A stretch of 64,000 nt of DNA from Symbiodinium kawagutii (Eukaryota > Sar > Dinophyceae > Suessiales > Symbiodiniaceae). The notes below the pieces were generated by a model. That model was not told the DNA's origin and did no database searches. It saw nothing but the letters and a program-made list of their open reading frames with translations. The stretch is from assembly GCA_009767595.1 (NCBI GenBank), contig VSDK01013692.1, positions 174,332 through 238,331 of the forward strand, in the 5' to 3' direction. This document shows positions 7,522 to 16,500 of this stretch, in pieces (within the stretch, counting starts at the first letter, position 1; every line of letters begins with the position of its first letter). The position numbers and the translations under genes are program-made.

Positions 7522-8379
7522 ATGCTTGGAGTTGTAGCAGGTGTAGGTAGAACAGCATTAGCCCAAGTAGGGCGTAGATTTGGTAGAGACGTTGTAAGAA
7601 GGATAATGCAAGGTGAAAGGATTGAAGACATCTTAACAAGAGATGAAATGAGAGGATTAGGCAAGGATTTAGGTAAGGTAGCATTTAATGAATTGGTAAA
7701 GAAAGGTAAGGATTTTATCATTGATGACCACGCTAAAAAGAATAAGGATTGGAACGATAGAATGAACGATTTCACACGTAATCTTAACGAGCATTTTAGA
7801 CAAAATAGAACTCTATATGCAGAAGAAAGGAATGTCGGAAATAAAGAAGCCATTGAAGATAGGAGGGGTTTATGGAATGCTTATTCATCACCAACGGGTT
7901 TATATAAAACCGGTAAGACACTTTATATATCTGGAACAGGCGGGAAGGACGGCAGTATCACTCGCGATATTATGGATGACTTATTTTTACTACCTACTAG
8001 AAACGCACATCACACGGAAAAATACCGCGACGCAATGAAAGAAATAAACGAAAGTCCAGAAGTTACTAGGTTGGTAGGGCACTCACTCGCAAGTGCTGTT
8101 GTTAATAAAATAAACGAAGAGCAACCAAATAGATTTCATACTACCACCTACGCAACACCTACGATAAAGAAAAAGAGACACGGAAAACAAGACCCGCGCA
8201 GAATTGACCTACGTAATCCTACTGATGTTGTTTCAATATTAGATGGATATGCTATAACCAGTGATTTAAAAGAAATGAACCCGCTTATGAGCCATTCGTA
8301 TATCAATTGGGAGGGTCAAGGAAGAACAGCCATAAATCCTTCAACGAGCATAAGCAATGGTATCCGCCCAAATGGTTAA
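7522..8379 (+). CDS. Lipase-like alpha/beta hydrolase (class 3 lipase type)
   Basis: 285 aa. The nucleophile elbow VGHSLAS has Ser188 in a G-x-S-x-A setting, typical of fungal class 3 lipases and related phospholipases. A plausible catalytic Asp lies in NPTDVVSILD (Asp235) and a His in MSHSY (His258), in the right order and spacing for a Ser-Asp-His triad. The preceding KTLYISGTGGKDG looks like the oxyanion strand. The N-terminal ~100 residues are basic and helical and probably form a separate domain. Possible roles are membrane disruption during entry or escape, or lipid modification. This is inference from context beside capsid genes. No signal peptide is visible. Confidence 0.72.
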   Translation: MLGVVAGVGRTALAQVGRRFGRDVVRRIMQGERIEDILTRDEMRGLGKDLGKVAFNELVKKGKDFIIDDHAKKNKDWNDRMNDFTRNLNEHFRQNRTLYAEERNVGNKEAIEDRRGLWNAYSSPTGLYKTGKTLYISGTGGKDGSITRDIMDDLFLLPTRNAHHTEKYRDAMKEINESPEVTRLVGHSLASAVVNKINEEQPNRFHTTTYATPTIKKKRHGKQDPRRIDLRNPTDVVSILDGYAITSDLKEMNPLMSHSYINWEGQGRTAINPSTSISNGIRPNG

Positions 8380-8388
8380 ACATAATAA

Positions 8389-8408
8389 TCTAAATAATAT
8401 TAATACTA
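8389..8408 (+). promoter_or_regulatory. TCTA-type promoter
   Basis: TCTAAATAATATTAATACTA starts 20 nt before the ATG at 8409, the best match to the consensus of this class. Confidence 0.6.
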
Positions 8409-8636
8409 ATGTGGAACCGCAAAATACAACAAAATAATCAATCCTTAACATTGTTTAAGGGTAAAAACGATTACAACAAAGTGATGAAAGAAATGAACGA
8501 GCCCCCAAAAGAATATGAAGCAATAAAACTACTTGTTGAAGAAAATAAAAATATAACAAATATTCAACAAAATAATATTTATAAAAAATCTAAAAATAAT
8601 ATTAATTTAAAATCACATAATAAAATTAAAAAATAA
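8409..8636 (+). CDS. Hypothetical 75-aa basic protein
   Basis: Begins MWNRKIQQNNQSLTLFKG. Asn/Lys-rich, strongly basic C-terminus (IKKSKNNINLKSHNKIKK type), no Cys and no membrane segment. No family recognised. It sits between the lipase-like and major capsid genes with its own TCTA box, so late expression and a DNA-binding or packaging role are possible but unproven. Its composition could partly reflect AT bias. Confidence 0.6.
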   Translation: MWNRKIQQNNQSLTLFKGKNDYNKVMKEMNEPPKEYEAIKLLVEENKNITNIQQNNIYKKSKNNINLKSHNKIKK

Positions 8637-8642
8637 AAAATA

Positions 8643-8664
8643 TCTACATTAATCATATAAAGTT
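8643..8664 (+). promoter_or_regulatory. TCTA-type promoter of the major capsid gene
   Basis: TCTACATTAATCATATAAAG starts 22 nt before the ATG at 8665. Confidence 0.6.
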
Positions 8665-10242
8665 ATGGATAATATCATTTCGGAATCAAGTGACCAAATG
8701 ATTAATCAATTGAACTTCGGGCTCCCAGAGACTAGTCAATATATCACCTCCCGACGTTTTGTTAATTTCTTCCCTTCTGGTTCAAACGTATATGCACCTA
8801 ACCAAGGAAATAAAAATATAAGATTTAACTTATCAGCAGATGATAACAATTATATAGATTTAAGTTCAATTAGAGTTTTTGGAACATTGCAAAATACAGA
8901 CGGAGACCAAAAGAAATTTTTACGACCACTTGCTGGATTACACGCATTCTTTCAAAGATATCAGTTAAATGTAGCAGGGCAACAAGTCCAAGACATTATT
9001 GAATATAATAGACACTGTGAATTATATGAATGCTTAAAACCGAAAAACGTTAGAGATATGGATGACATTGAAAGCGGGGCTAATCCACGTTGGGATAGTG
9101 ATTTTCACGATTACGCCACTGGTTTAGATGTTTTCCTTCAACCAAAAACTGACGGAGACACTGGAAGCGGTGGGGTTGTTACTGTTACAACTGGTGGTGA
9201 CCATAATGAATTTGGAAGAATGAATAAAAATTACACTCGCCATTCATTGACTGGTATTCCGGGCGCTAATGGTAAAGCTCGTTTTTCTCATAAGCCTTGT
9301 TGTGGATTGCTTAATTCTAATTATTATATTCCTTTACGTTATGCACCATTAGAATTACAATTCCAAATTGTATCAGATGGCAATGAACCTATTGTTGTGC
9401 CAACTGATGGAGCTGGTGGTAAAGATGATAGTAAAGGATATTATTTCACTACTGGCGATGTTTCTACATCTTGGGAGCTTAATAATGTATTTATTCGTGC
9501 GGAAGTAATCACCCTAGACAACACCGTCAATAATAATATTGTAAAACATTTATTAGAAGGACAAAGTTTAAAGCTTGTTTTTCCCCAATACCACACAATA
9601 ACTCAATCATTCAATGCCGGAGGTGGTGAGATTAATATGAATATTGTTAAGTCAGCATCTAAATTAACTGGCGCGTTTGTTACCCTTTATCGTGGTATTA
9701 GAACTGGTGATGGTTTAACTGATGCAGGTGAATTCCAAGGAAGATATTTACCAGATAATTATGTATATAAACGTTTCAATTACTTCTACAATCCTATGAT
9801 TAACAAACGTATAAACAACAGTGGATTAGCTAACACTGACGCTTTACAAGGTGAAGGCTTTCAATCGTGGAGTAAAAATTTATCGTGGCAAATTCAGTTA
9901 AGCAATTCTCAAAAATACCCCGAGTTCGAATCACAATCGTTAGCAGAAACATTTTATTACTTACGAAGAGCTATACACTTTATGAATCCGGAACAAGATA
10001 GTTTATCATTCAGTTATAAACAGTATCGCGAAAGCAAATTCATAATTGGGATGTCGTTTGAAAAAATGGCAGACGTGAATTTCACAGGTTATAACTCAAA
10101 AATGTCAGGAATAACTAATTTCAAGATTAAAGGAACAGAAGGAGCTCTACCAGCAGATGAGCAAATTCAGGAGCTGTTTGTCCACCTAATTACAGAATCA
10201 ATTCTGGAAGTCAAAGAAAGCGGGAGTGTGGTCTATGATTAG
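8665..10242 (+). CDS. Major capsid protein, double jelly-roll
   Basis: 525 aa, within the ~500-650 aa range of PLV and virophage major capsid proteins, which form trimeric hexon-like capsomers. The N-terminal region shows the group's pattern: PSGSNVYAP, then IRFNLSADDNNYIDLSS, then FQRYQLNVAGQQVQDIIEYN. This corresponds to strands of the first jelly-roll and the conserved loop before the Y-N pair. The middle (RYAPLELQFQI) and the C-terminal half (LLEGQSLKLVFPQYHTITQSF, QIQLSNSQKYPEFES) fit the second barrel. The C-terminus is intact and a 14-bp hairpin follows 19 nt later. The frame is unbroken, which suggests recent integration or an active element. Confidence 0.88.
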   Translation: MDNIISESSDQMINQLNFGLPETSQYITSRRFVNFFPSGSNVYAPNQGNKNIRFNLSADDNNYIDLSSIRVFGTLQNTDGDQKKFLRPLAGLHAFFQRYQLNVAGQQVQDIIEYNRHCELYECLKPKNVRDMDDIESGANPRWDSDFHDYATGLDVFLQPKTDGDTGSGGVVTVTTGGDHNEFGRMNKNYTRHSLTGIPGANGKARFSHKPCCGLLNSNYYIPLRYAPLELQFQIVSDGNEPIVVPTDGAGGKDDSKGYYFTTGDVSTSWELNNVFIRAEVITLDNTVNNNIVKHLLEGQSLKLVFPQYHTITQSFNAGGGEINMNIVKSASKLTGAFVTLYRGIRTGDGLTDAGEFQGRYLPDNYVYKRFNYFYNPMINKRINNSGLANTDALQGEGFQSWSKNLSWQIQLSNSQKYPEFESQSLAETFYYLRRAIHFMNPEQDSLSFSYKQYRESKFIIGMSFEKMADVNFTGYNSKMSGITNFKIKGTEGALPADEQIQELFVHLITESILEVKESGSVVYD

Positions 10243-10260
10243 TTCTTTCAATTTATCTAA

Positions 10261-10299
10261 ATTAATTACTATAAAGAGTAGTTTATTATAGTAATTAAT
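10261..10299 (+). terminator. 3'-end hairpin of the major capsid gene
   Basis: Perfect 14-bp inverted repeat ATTAATTACTATAA (10261-10274) / TTATAGTAATTAAT (10286-10299), 11-nt loop, 19 nt past the capsid stop. A TCTA box (10256-10259) lies just before it, 51 nt from the next ATG, so the hairpin may also sit within the promoter/leader of the GIY-YIG gene. Confidence 0.65.
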
Positions 10300-10306
10300 A
10301 GTAAGT

Positions 10307-10993
10307 ATGGAGAAAAGAAATTATCAAAATGGTAAAATATATTGTATTAGAAATTATGTTGATGATGATTGTTATATCGGACATACTACACAAACATTAA
10401 AAAGAAGATTTCAAAAACACAAAGATAATTCAAAAATTGAAAAGGTCAATCAAAGAAAGTTATATGTTAAGATGCTTGAAATCGGCTTGGAGCACTTTTA
10501 CATAGAAGAAATTGAAAAATACCCCTGTAATAGCCTTGAAGAGTTAGAAGCAAGAGAAAGGCATTACATATTGGAAAAACAACCTGTATTAAACGTTCAA
10601 ATACCACAAAGAACTAGGGAGGAATGGATACAAGATAGAAAAGAACATTTAAAGGAATATGAAAGACAACGGCATCAAAACAATCCAAGAAAAGAATACA
10701 GGCAACAATACAGAGAAGAAAACAAAGATGAACTTAATGAATACAACAGGCAATATAGAGCAAACAATCCGGAGTTATTCAAAAAATACCAAGAAGAATC
10801 TAAGAAAAAAATTGATTGTGAATGCGGAGCAACTGTATCAAAAGGGAGCCTAAGCAGACATATTCAATCACAACATCATCAAAATTATCTAAATAATAAT
10901 ATAGATAATAATGTTCAAATACAAGAAAGTAAATGCCAAGACAGGAGCGAAAGTTCATCTTCACAAGTCACCACTGAATTATACGCCCTTTGA
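10307..10993 (+). CDS. GIY-YIG endonuclease with C-terminal zinc finger
   Basis: 228 aa. The GIY-YIG nuclease core occupies residues ~8-92, with KIYCI (10-14) for GIY and CYIGHT (22-27) for YIG. A catalytic-type Arg in LKRRFQKH (Arg33/34) and a Glu in LEELEARERHYI (about 81-84) follow. A charged helical linker comes next. The C-terminus carries a Cys-Cys-His-His finger (CECGATVSKGSLSRHIQSQHH, written here in two parts: CECGATVSKG and SLSRHIQSQHH, 171-191), an arrangement common in giant-virus homing-type nucleases. It may cut DNA during recombination or repair, or act as a selfish homing nuclease. Its last ~80 bp overlap the next gene in another frame. Confidence 0.82.
   Translation: MEKRNYQNGKIYCIRNYVDDDCYIGHTTQTLKRRFQKHKDNSKIEKVNQRKLYVKMLEIGLEHFYIEEIEKYPCNSLEELEARERHYILEKQPVLNVQIPQRTREEWIQDRKEHLKEYERQRHQNNPRKEYRQQYREENKDELNEYNRQYRANNPELFKKYQEESKKKIDCECGATVSKGSLSRHIQSQHHQNYLNNNIDNNVQIQESKCQDRSESSSSQVTTELYAL
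10888..10910 (+). promoter_or_regulatory. TCTA-type promoter inside the GIY-YIG coding region
   Basis: TCTAAATAATAATATAGATA starts 23 nt before the ATG at 10911. Its presence supports that start codon for the overlapping downstream gene. Confidence 0.5.
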
Positions 10994-11225
10994 TATGAGA
11001 GATACAAAATATTTAGAGCACCTTCATAAAGAACTTAAATTAAGAAATGCAAGAGAAGCTATGTTAAGTTTAAGGAAAGATATGATTGAAGCAAATAACA
11101 GAGCAAATTTTCAGGGTGAAGTAGATAAAATTAAAAAAGAGTTAGAGCGTCCAAATCTTCCATATGCAACCAAGGAGCACCTAGAACAAAGATTGCAAGG
11201 ATACAGAGATTTATTTAAATTCTAA
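10911..11225 (+). CDS. Hypothetical 104-aa coiled-coil protein overlapping the nuclease gene
   Basis: Begins MFKYKKVNAKTGAKVHLHKS, then largely helical and charged (LEHLHKELKLRNAREAML, EVDKIKKELERPN). No family recognised. The first 83 bp overlap the 3' end of the GIY-YIG gene in a different frame. A later ATG at 10995, just past that gene's stop, is an alternative start (76 aa). I favour 10911 because a well-formed TCTA box lies 23 nt before it. A hairpin begins 7 nt after the stop. Confidence 0.6.
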   Translation: MFKYKKVNAKTGAKVHLHKSPLNYTPFDMRDTKYLEHLHKELKLRNAREAMLSLRKDMIEANNRANFQGEVDKIKKELERPNLPYATKEHLEQRLQGYRDLFKF

Positions 11226-11231
11226 ATAATT

Positions 11232-11266
11232 AATATAATAATATTTTATCTAAATATTATTATATT
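11232..11266 (+). terminator. 3'-end hairpin with the next gene's TCTA promoter box in its loop
   Basis: Perfect 14-bp inverted repeat AATATAATAATATT (11232-11245) / AATATTATTATATT (11253-11266). The 7-nt loop TTATCTA contains the TCTA box (11249-11252) that lies 21 nt before the ATG at 11270. The hairpin starts 7 nt after the preceding stop. Confidence 0.65.
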
Positions 11267-11269
11267 GTT

Positions 11270-12226
11270 ATGACTGCTGTATTAGAAAATGTCAATAAAT
11301 TTAGTCATCTAGGATTACATCGTCGTCCTACGTATGAAGAAATTATTGGGTTAATAGATGATAATGAAAAACTAACAGGTCAATTACCAGACAGAGAAGC
11401 AACAAGGTTTAAAGCAAGTCCAGAAGGTAGTTTCTTTGATGGTTTAGATAGTTTAGAAATTTTAAAAGAACAACAACACAGAATTCAGGAACGTCAAATG
11501 AGAGAACTTATGATGAGACAGAACATAGGTAGGAATACATATAGCATAGCAAGACTACAACAACAAATGAGACAAAACATACAACCAGAAGCAGAAGTCT
11601 ATCGTGATGATAATTTACACGAAGCATCGATACAAACAGCGTTACAAGAAAGGGAAAGACAAGCAGTAGAACGCGCACAACAAACAGGTGAGGCTCATAG
11701 GTCAGGTTTTTTAAGTGGAACGGCTACACCAGTAGTTGAAAGAATTTTTGGTTTAACTACACCCAAGACACCATCAACACCAGTGCCAACATTACAGATG
11801 CCAAAGCCACTTAAACCAGTTCCACCATTTCCGCAAACAATTCATATAGGTAGTGAGGTAGAAGAAATATCCAGTGCTGAAATGCACACAGGAAGGGATG
11901 AAATAAAAACAGAGGCAGAGGAAAGCCCTAAACAAGCAGTTTTAAAAACAATTACATATAGAACCAATGTAGCCACTTTATCAGAAAAAGCATTGAAGTT
12001 TCAACTGTTTATTAGAGGTGTTGATGTTGATGACCCAGAGACAGGTGTAGAAACAAGACCCAGAGGTTCAAGAGGAAGTGGAATGACACCAAAACAGTTT
12101 TACACGGATTTAGCGCGTAAGATGGTTGATGATGGAAGATGGCAAACAAAAGTGTCAGAAGAACTGTTGAAAAAACGAATAGAAGATTACAAAAAGAAAG
12201 GACAACCAAGGGGCAGTAGAGATTAA
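11270..12226 (+). CDS. Hypothetical 318-aa protein, Gln/Arg-rich coiled coil and Pro-rich linker
   Basis: Residues ~60-140 are a Gln/Arg-rich helical region (IQERQMRELMMRQNI, ARLQQQMRQNIQ). A Pro/Thr-rich linker follows at ~165-195 (TPKTPSTPVPTLQMP), then a C-terminal segment with a mixed alpha/beta pattern (TYRTNVATLSEKALKFQLFI) and a basic tail. No family recognised. The architecture suits a virion scaffold or core component. It belongs to the plus-strand block with the capsid gene and has a TCTA promoter, hence probably late. Function unassigned. Confidence 0.68.
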   Translation: MTAVLENVNKFSHLGLHRRPTYEEIIGLIDDNEKLTGQLPDREATRFKASPEGSFFDGLDSLEILKEQQHRIQERQMRELMMRQNIGRNTYSIARLQQQMRQNIQPEAEVYRDDNLHEASIQTALQERERQAVERAQQTGEAHRSGFLSGTATPVVERIFGLTTPKTPSTPVPTLQMPKPLKPVPPFPQTIHIGSEVEEISSAEMHTGRDEIKTEAEESPKQAVLKTITYRTNVATLSEKALKFQLFIRGVDVDDPETGVETRPRGSRGSGMTPKQFYTDLARKMVDDGRWQTKVSEELLKKRIEDYKKKGQPRGSRD

Positions 12227-12228
12227 AA

Positions 12229-12260
12229 TTAATATTAATTATCTAATTAATTAATATTAA
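12229..12260 (+). terminator. 3'-end hairpin with the next gene's TCTA promoter box in its loop
   Basis: Perfect 13-bp inverted repeat TTAATATTAATTA (12229-12241) / TAATTAATATTAA (12248-12260) with loop TCTAAT. It starts 3 nt after one stop codon, and its last base is the A of the next ATG (12260). The TCTA box is 18 nt before that ATG. Confidence 0.65.
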
Positions 12261-13117
12261 TGATATTAGTAAAAAATAAATTGAAAAGATTGAAGAAAGA
12301 CAATGAAGACGAAATGCTTTACTATCTGAAATATTCACATTTAGATGATATACCAGAAGATAATTTTGATTTTATACCAAATATTAGAACATATAAAAAT
12401 ATTGCTACTCAATTTCCAGATATAAGAAACAGAAGCACACAAACAACTCATATGGAAGATAAAGCAACTGATACATTAGATGATTTACACAAAATAGATT
12501 ATAAATACATATTAGAAGGCAAGTCTAAAAGATTTAGAAATAATGATTTTATGGCACAAGTTAATGCTATTCCAGTCATAGAAAAGAACAGAATAAGAAG
12601 CAATAGCAATAGTAGCAGTAGCGGTTCTGAAAGTTTAGGCTATTTAAGAAGGGGAGTTCGTTTAGCAGAAATGACAGGGAATGCTATATTGACAAGTTTG
12701 AACTTGGCATCAAGTGGGGTTAGTTTGGTATCAGATTTAGCAGACTATATAGCAGAAGCAATACCAATGCAACAGGAACCATCGGATGAAGAAGAAGAAG
12801 AAGAAGTGCCAGAAGTAGAAGTAGCGCCTAGTTCTTCTAATCAAATACCAAATAGAAGAGAGCGCAGTAGAAGTAGAGATGTTGAAGATACAGATAATGA
12901 TTATAATCCAGCCAGTTCATCACATCAAGACCCGTTTAGAAGAGACGCTTCGGCAGAAGCCTCGCGAGCTAATCGCGATAGAAGTAGGTCAAGAGATGAT
13001 AGTGAGTATGAGCCCGACGATGATTTAGGAGAAAGATTAATTAGAAGAGGTGCTTCAAGGTCAAGAAGTTCAACACCCAAGGGCTATCCCAAAAAGAGAG
13101 ATTACAATAAGAAGTAA
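12260..13117 (+). CDS. Hypothetical 285-aa protein with Ser/Arg-rich tail
   Basis: The N-terminal half is charged with no recognisable domain. Around residues 130-175 a Ser-rich stretch leads into a weakly hydrophobic helix (MTGNAILTSLNLASSGVSLV), then an acidic run (EEEEEE). The C-terminal ~90 residues are rich in Arg-Ser dipeptides (RRERSRSRD, RDRSRSRDD, GASRSRSSTPK), ending KKRDYNKK. RS-rich tails are known from SR splicing factors and from some viral nucleic-acid-binding proteins, where phosphorylation tunes binding. A DNA-condensing or RNA-binding role is inference. Promoter and position suggest co-expression with capsid genes. Confidence 0.66.
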   Translation: MILVKNKLKRLKKDNEDEMLYYLKYSHLDDIPEDNFDFIPNIRTYKNIATQFPDIRNRSTQTTHMEDKATDTLDDLHKIDYKYILEGKSKRFRNNDFMAQVNAIPVIEKNRIRSNSNSSSSGSESLGYLRRGVRLAEMTGNAILTSLNLASSGVSLVSDLADYIAEAIPMQQEPSDEEEEEEVPEVEVAPSSSNQIPNRRERSRSRDVEDTDNDYNPASSSHQDPFRRDASAEASRANRDRSRSRDDSEYEPDDDLGERLIRRGASRSRSSTPKGYPKKRDYNKK

Positions 13118-13121
13118 TGAC

Positions 13122-13144
13122 GTCTTAAATGACTTAAAGAGATA
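13122..13144 (+). promoter_or_regulatory. Early-type two-part promoter motif
   Basis: GTCTTAAATGACTTAAAGAG followed by ATA, starting 42 nt before the ATG at 13164. One of five closely similar copies (13122, 13457, 18459, 18920, 19571) with consensus RTCTTAAA-NNN-YTTAAA. None lies before a capsid gene. Confidence 0.6.
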
Positions 13145-13163
13145 AAACTATTATATAAGTAAG

Positions 13164-13436
13164 ATGAGCCTCAAAAACAGAGAAATTGATGAGAATGGTT
13201 ATGTAATCATTGAGCCACTTATACAGATGGACATTGATAAGAAGACTGACGTGAAAAAATATAACAGGACATATCATAGGGAATATTACAGAAGATTTTT
13301 GTGCGTAAAACTTCCTTGTGAATTATGCGGTTGTATGATTACAAAAGAAAAAATAAAAATTCACCAACAGTCTAACAAATGCCATAGGTTGAGAACAAAA
13401 CATAATATTGTAACAATCAGCAATGGAATAGAATAA
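13164..13436 (+). CDS. Small zinc-finger protein, 90 aa
   Basis: Begins MSLKNREIDENGYVIIEP. It has one Cys-Cys-His-His/Cys finger, CELCGCMITKEKIKIHQQ followed by SNKCH, in a basic Tyr/Arg-rich context. It resembles the fingers in the GIY-YIG, 183-aa and 91-aa proteins. No other domain. It is preceded by the early-type motif and lies directly upstream of the polymerase-helicase gene, which suggests a regulatory or replication-accessory role (inference). Confidence 0.68.
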   Translation: MSLKNREIDENGYVIIEPLIQMDIDKKTDVKKYNRTYHREYYRRFLCVKLPCELCGCMITKEKIKIHQQSNKCHRLRTKHNIVTISNGIE

Positions 13437-13456
13437 AAAAGGTAAATAACAAAAAT

Positions 13457-13479
13457 ATCTTAAACCCCTTAAAGGAATG
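13457..13479 (+). promoter_or_regulatory. Early-type promoter motif of the polymerase-helicase gene
   Basis: ATCTTAAACCCCTTAAAGGA followed by ATG, starting 51 nt before the ATG at 13508. An 11-bp AT inverted repeat (13482-13492 / 13499-13509) overlaps the start codon and may be incidental. Confidence 0.55.
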
Positions 13480-13507
13480 TTATTATAATATAATATTATA
13501 TATTATA

Positions 13508-16500
13508 ATGACATCAAAAAATATCCAGCGTAATTTAGATGTATTAAAACAGTTAGGTAAAAATGCTAATGATGATGTTAAAGGCAGGGTTGATAAGGTC
13601 ATTGAGTGGTATAAAGTCAGAAAGATTTCACAGAGAGAAACTGCTAAAAAGATGATTAATGACTTAATGAATGGAAGCAAAAGGTCGGTAACATTTGCTA
13701 AAAAAAGATTTGATAAAAAATATGAGCAATTGGAAGGCAGAGAGCCTCTGAATGAAAGAATGGTTAAGAACAGAAACAAGAAGGATTATGTTATAACTTA
13801 TCAGCTGTATGGCATTAACACCGGACAACCCACCGTAGCATTAAAGGACAACCAAGGGCAATCACATAATCTATTACCAATGCCACAGCCTATTCAGTTG
13901 AATTTGAAGAATGTAAGAGATGAAGATAAGCTGGATGAAACATTAGTAGGTAAATATGTAGTGTCAGATTTATTTGATTTATGGACTAGGGATTTAAAAG
14001 AAAGATTGAAGTTAAAAAAAGGAAATGAGAACAAAATTACAAAAAAAGAATTTGATAAATTGAATACTAGGGAAGAATGGAGAGAGAAAACAGGCATAAC
14101 AGAAGAACCAAGAAAAAGAAAAAATCTGAAAGGTAAATATAAACAGTTTGATGTCATACATAATTCAGAGTTGTTTAAGAAATTGCTGAATAGATTAGTC
14201 AAGAATAATAAGGAACTGACACAACAAAACCCCAATATAGAAGATTACACAACTGCCATTAAAATTACTGATATAAGTGATGTTTCTAACAGTGGAGGAG
14301 GTAAGGATGAAACAAAGAAGAAGCTTAAAAATGGTGGAGATATTGGAATGTATCACTACACTATTAATACTGAACTTGATGTTAAGGAAGACGATTTTGT
14401 GAGAGCTATTCAGAATGAAGACCACGAAAACAATATGTGTTGGATTAACACACTTACAGACCATTATTCAGAAACATTAATGAGCAAAAACAAATGGCAG
14501 AGCAAGAGAATGACAAGAGAAAAAATATTTGATTTGATGAATGTCAGTGAAGAAGAGTTTAGAAATAATGGTGCTTCTGTTGAAGATATGATGCCTGTTT
14601 TTGAAGAATTCAAGCTGACAGTTAGGTTATATAACTGCCTAGGGCAAAAAGTATTTTCATATGAACCTGAAAGGAAGAATAAAAATATATCTGCTTTGTT
14701 TGGATTGATTAAGGGCAATCACATATACACAATGAACGACAATACAATGAGCATATCACATAGAAACATTGAAGAAGATATGAAGTTATGCGCTTCAACT
14801 GACTTTCATCTGAACAGTAAGGAGAAGCCAGTGAAATATGATTTTTTTAATGACATTAATGATATAATGGATATAGTGAATAAAAATGAGAATGAAGAAG
14901 AAGTAAATTTAGTATCTAATAAAAGTTTGAATAGTGTATATTGTGAATTTCATAGGGCAGGGTATGAAGCTAAAATTATTATGGGGGCTTGTGGTAACAT
15001 AGCATCATTAAAACTTAAATTTAACAAACTGGTCATTAACATCAGAAGTCAGAGCTTGATAGATTGCGCTGTTGATACTTGCATTACTTCAAGTGATGCT
15101 GTGGCATTCAATGCTGTCAATGAAGCATTCTTTAATTTTAATAAGGGATTGTTCAATCCAAATCATAAATCATATTATAATAATGATGATTTAAATATTT
15201 TTTCTGTTGCTTATACCTTGGCTCCCAGTGGATATTTAAAACCAATAGCTGGATTTGGTAATAAGCACGTTGAATTGGATAGAAGAAAGGCTTATACTAA
15301 ATCAACAATGGACATTGTAAAAATTCCGGTGTTTTCAGAATTTGATGTCTGGCAAAAATATGATTGTAATAAAAATTGCTTTAACAAAATGAATAGTTTA
15401 ACATTGTATCTTGTTAAAAGCAAAGTTAAAAATATGTTTTTTAATAGAACTTATAATTTAATTTATGGAAAGTTTTTGAAGAAATATGCTGATGATGTTG
15501 AAATTATTTATTACAAAGTTCCTTCCAATGTATATAAGGTGAATTATAAAAAACTTGTTGATGAATTATGGAGCTTGGAACTTGATAAAGACAAAGAGAA
15601 GGATAAAATGAAAAAGAAAATGATTGCTTGTATTAATATAGGACTGTTGGAGAAGTCAAGCAATACCGCTAAAAAGTCAATAGCATTTTCAAAAATGATT
15701 GATGCCTTTTACTATCAAGAAAAATATGGTGGAAAAATAAATATAATTAGTGAAATTCAATATGACAAAAATATAGCTGGATATACTACTGTCTATGATA
15801 GTGATGAAGAAGAAGAAGTAGAGATTTATGAACAAGGTATAGTAGGTGAAGAAAAGCATTATGTATTGAATATTTCTGATACAAAAAAATTAATGAATGG
15901 GTATAGGTTTATTAAAGAATTGATTTTACAACAACATAATTTTGATATGGATGAAGCTTATGAAAAAATGAGAGATAATAATATTGAAGTCTATTCTGTT
16001 AAAACTGATGCTTTTGTGATTGACAAGGGTAATTTGAGTAAGGCTAGGGAGGTGTTAAAATTTGGTGGTGAAATTGGAGAATGGAGATATTCTGATAAAT
16101 TTAATTTTCCTTATAAAGCCTTTAATAAGCAGAGTAGTATTTTATGTGGCATTACTGAATATGAAAATGAATGTGGAGTGGTGAAAGATGAATGGAACAC
16201 TGATGAGATTATAGATGAACACGTTTTGAATAATAAAAGGCTGATGATTAGAGCTGAATATGCTGGTTCCGGTAAGAGCTGGATAGCTAAACATTTGAAG
16301 AATAGAAATTATGAAGTATTGTTTGTGGTTCATAGTAATGAATTAGGGCAACAGTGCGGTTCTAAATGGATGACCATCAATAAATTTTTTGGTATATCGT
16401 TTGGTGATGAGAGAGTGGAAAAGGAGGATACTTCAAATTATGATGTTATAGTTTTTGATGAGATATATTTTCATAATGTGGGCAAGTGGGCTTTGATATG

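Noticed and set aside
7522-8379. Capsid maturation protease
   Set aside because: The motif is a G-x-S-x-A lipase elbow, not an adenain-type His-Asp-Cys arrangement. No protease was identified anywhere in the element.
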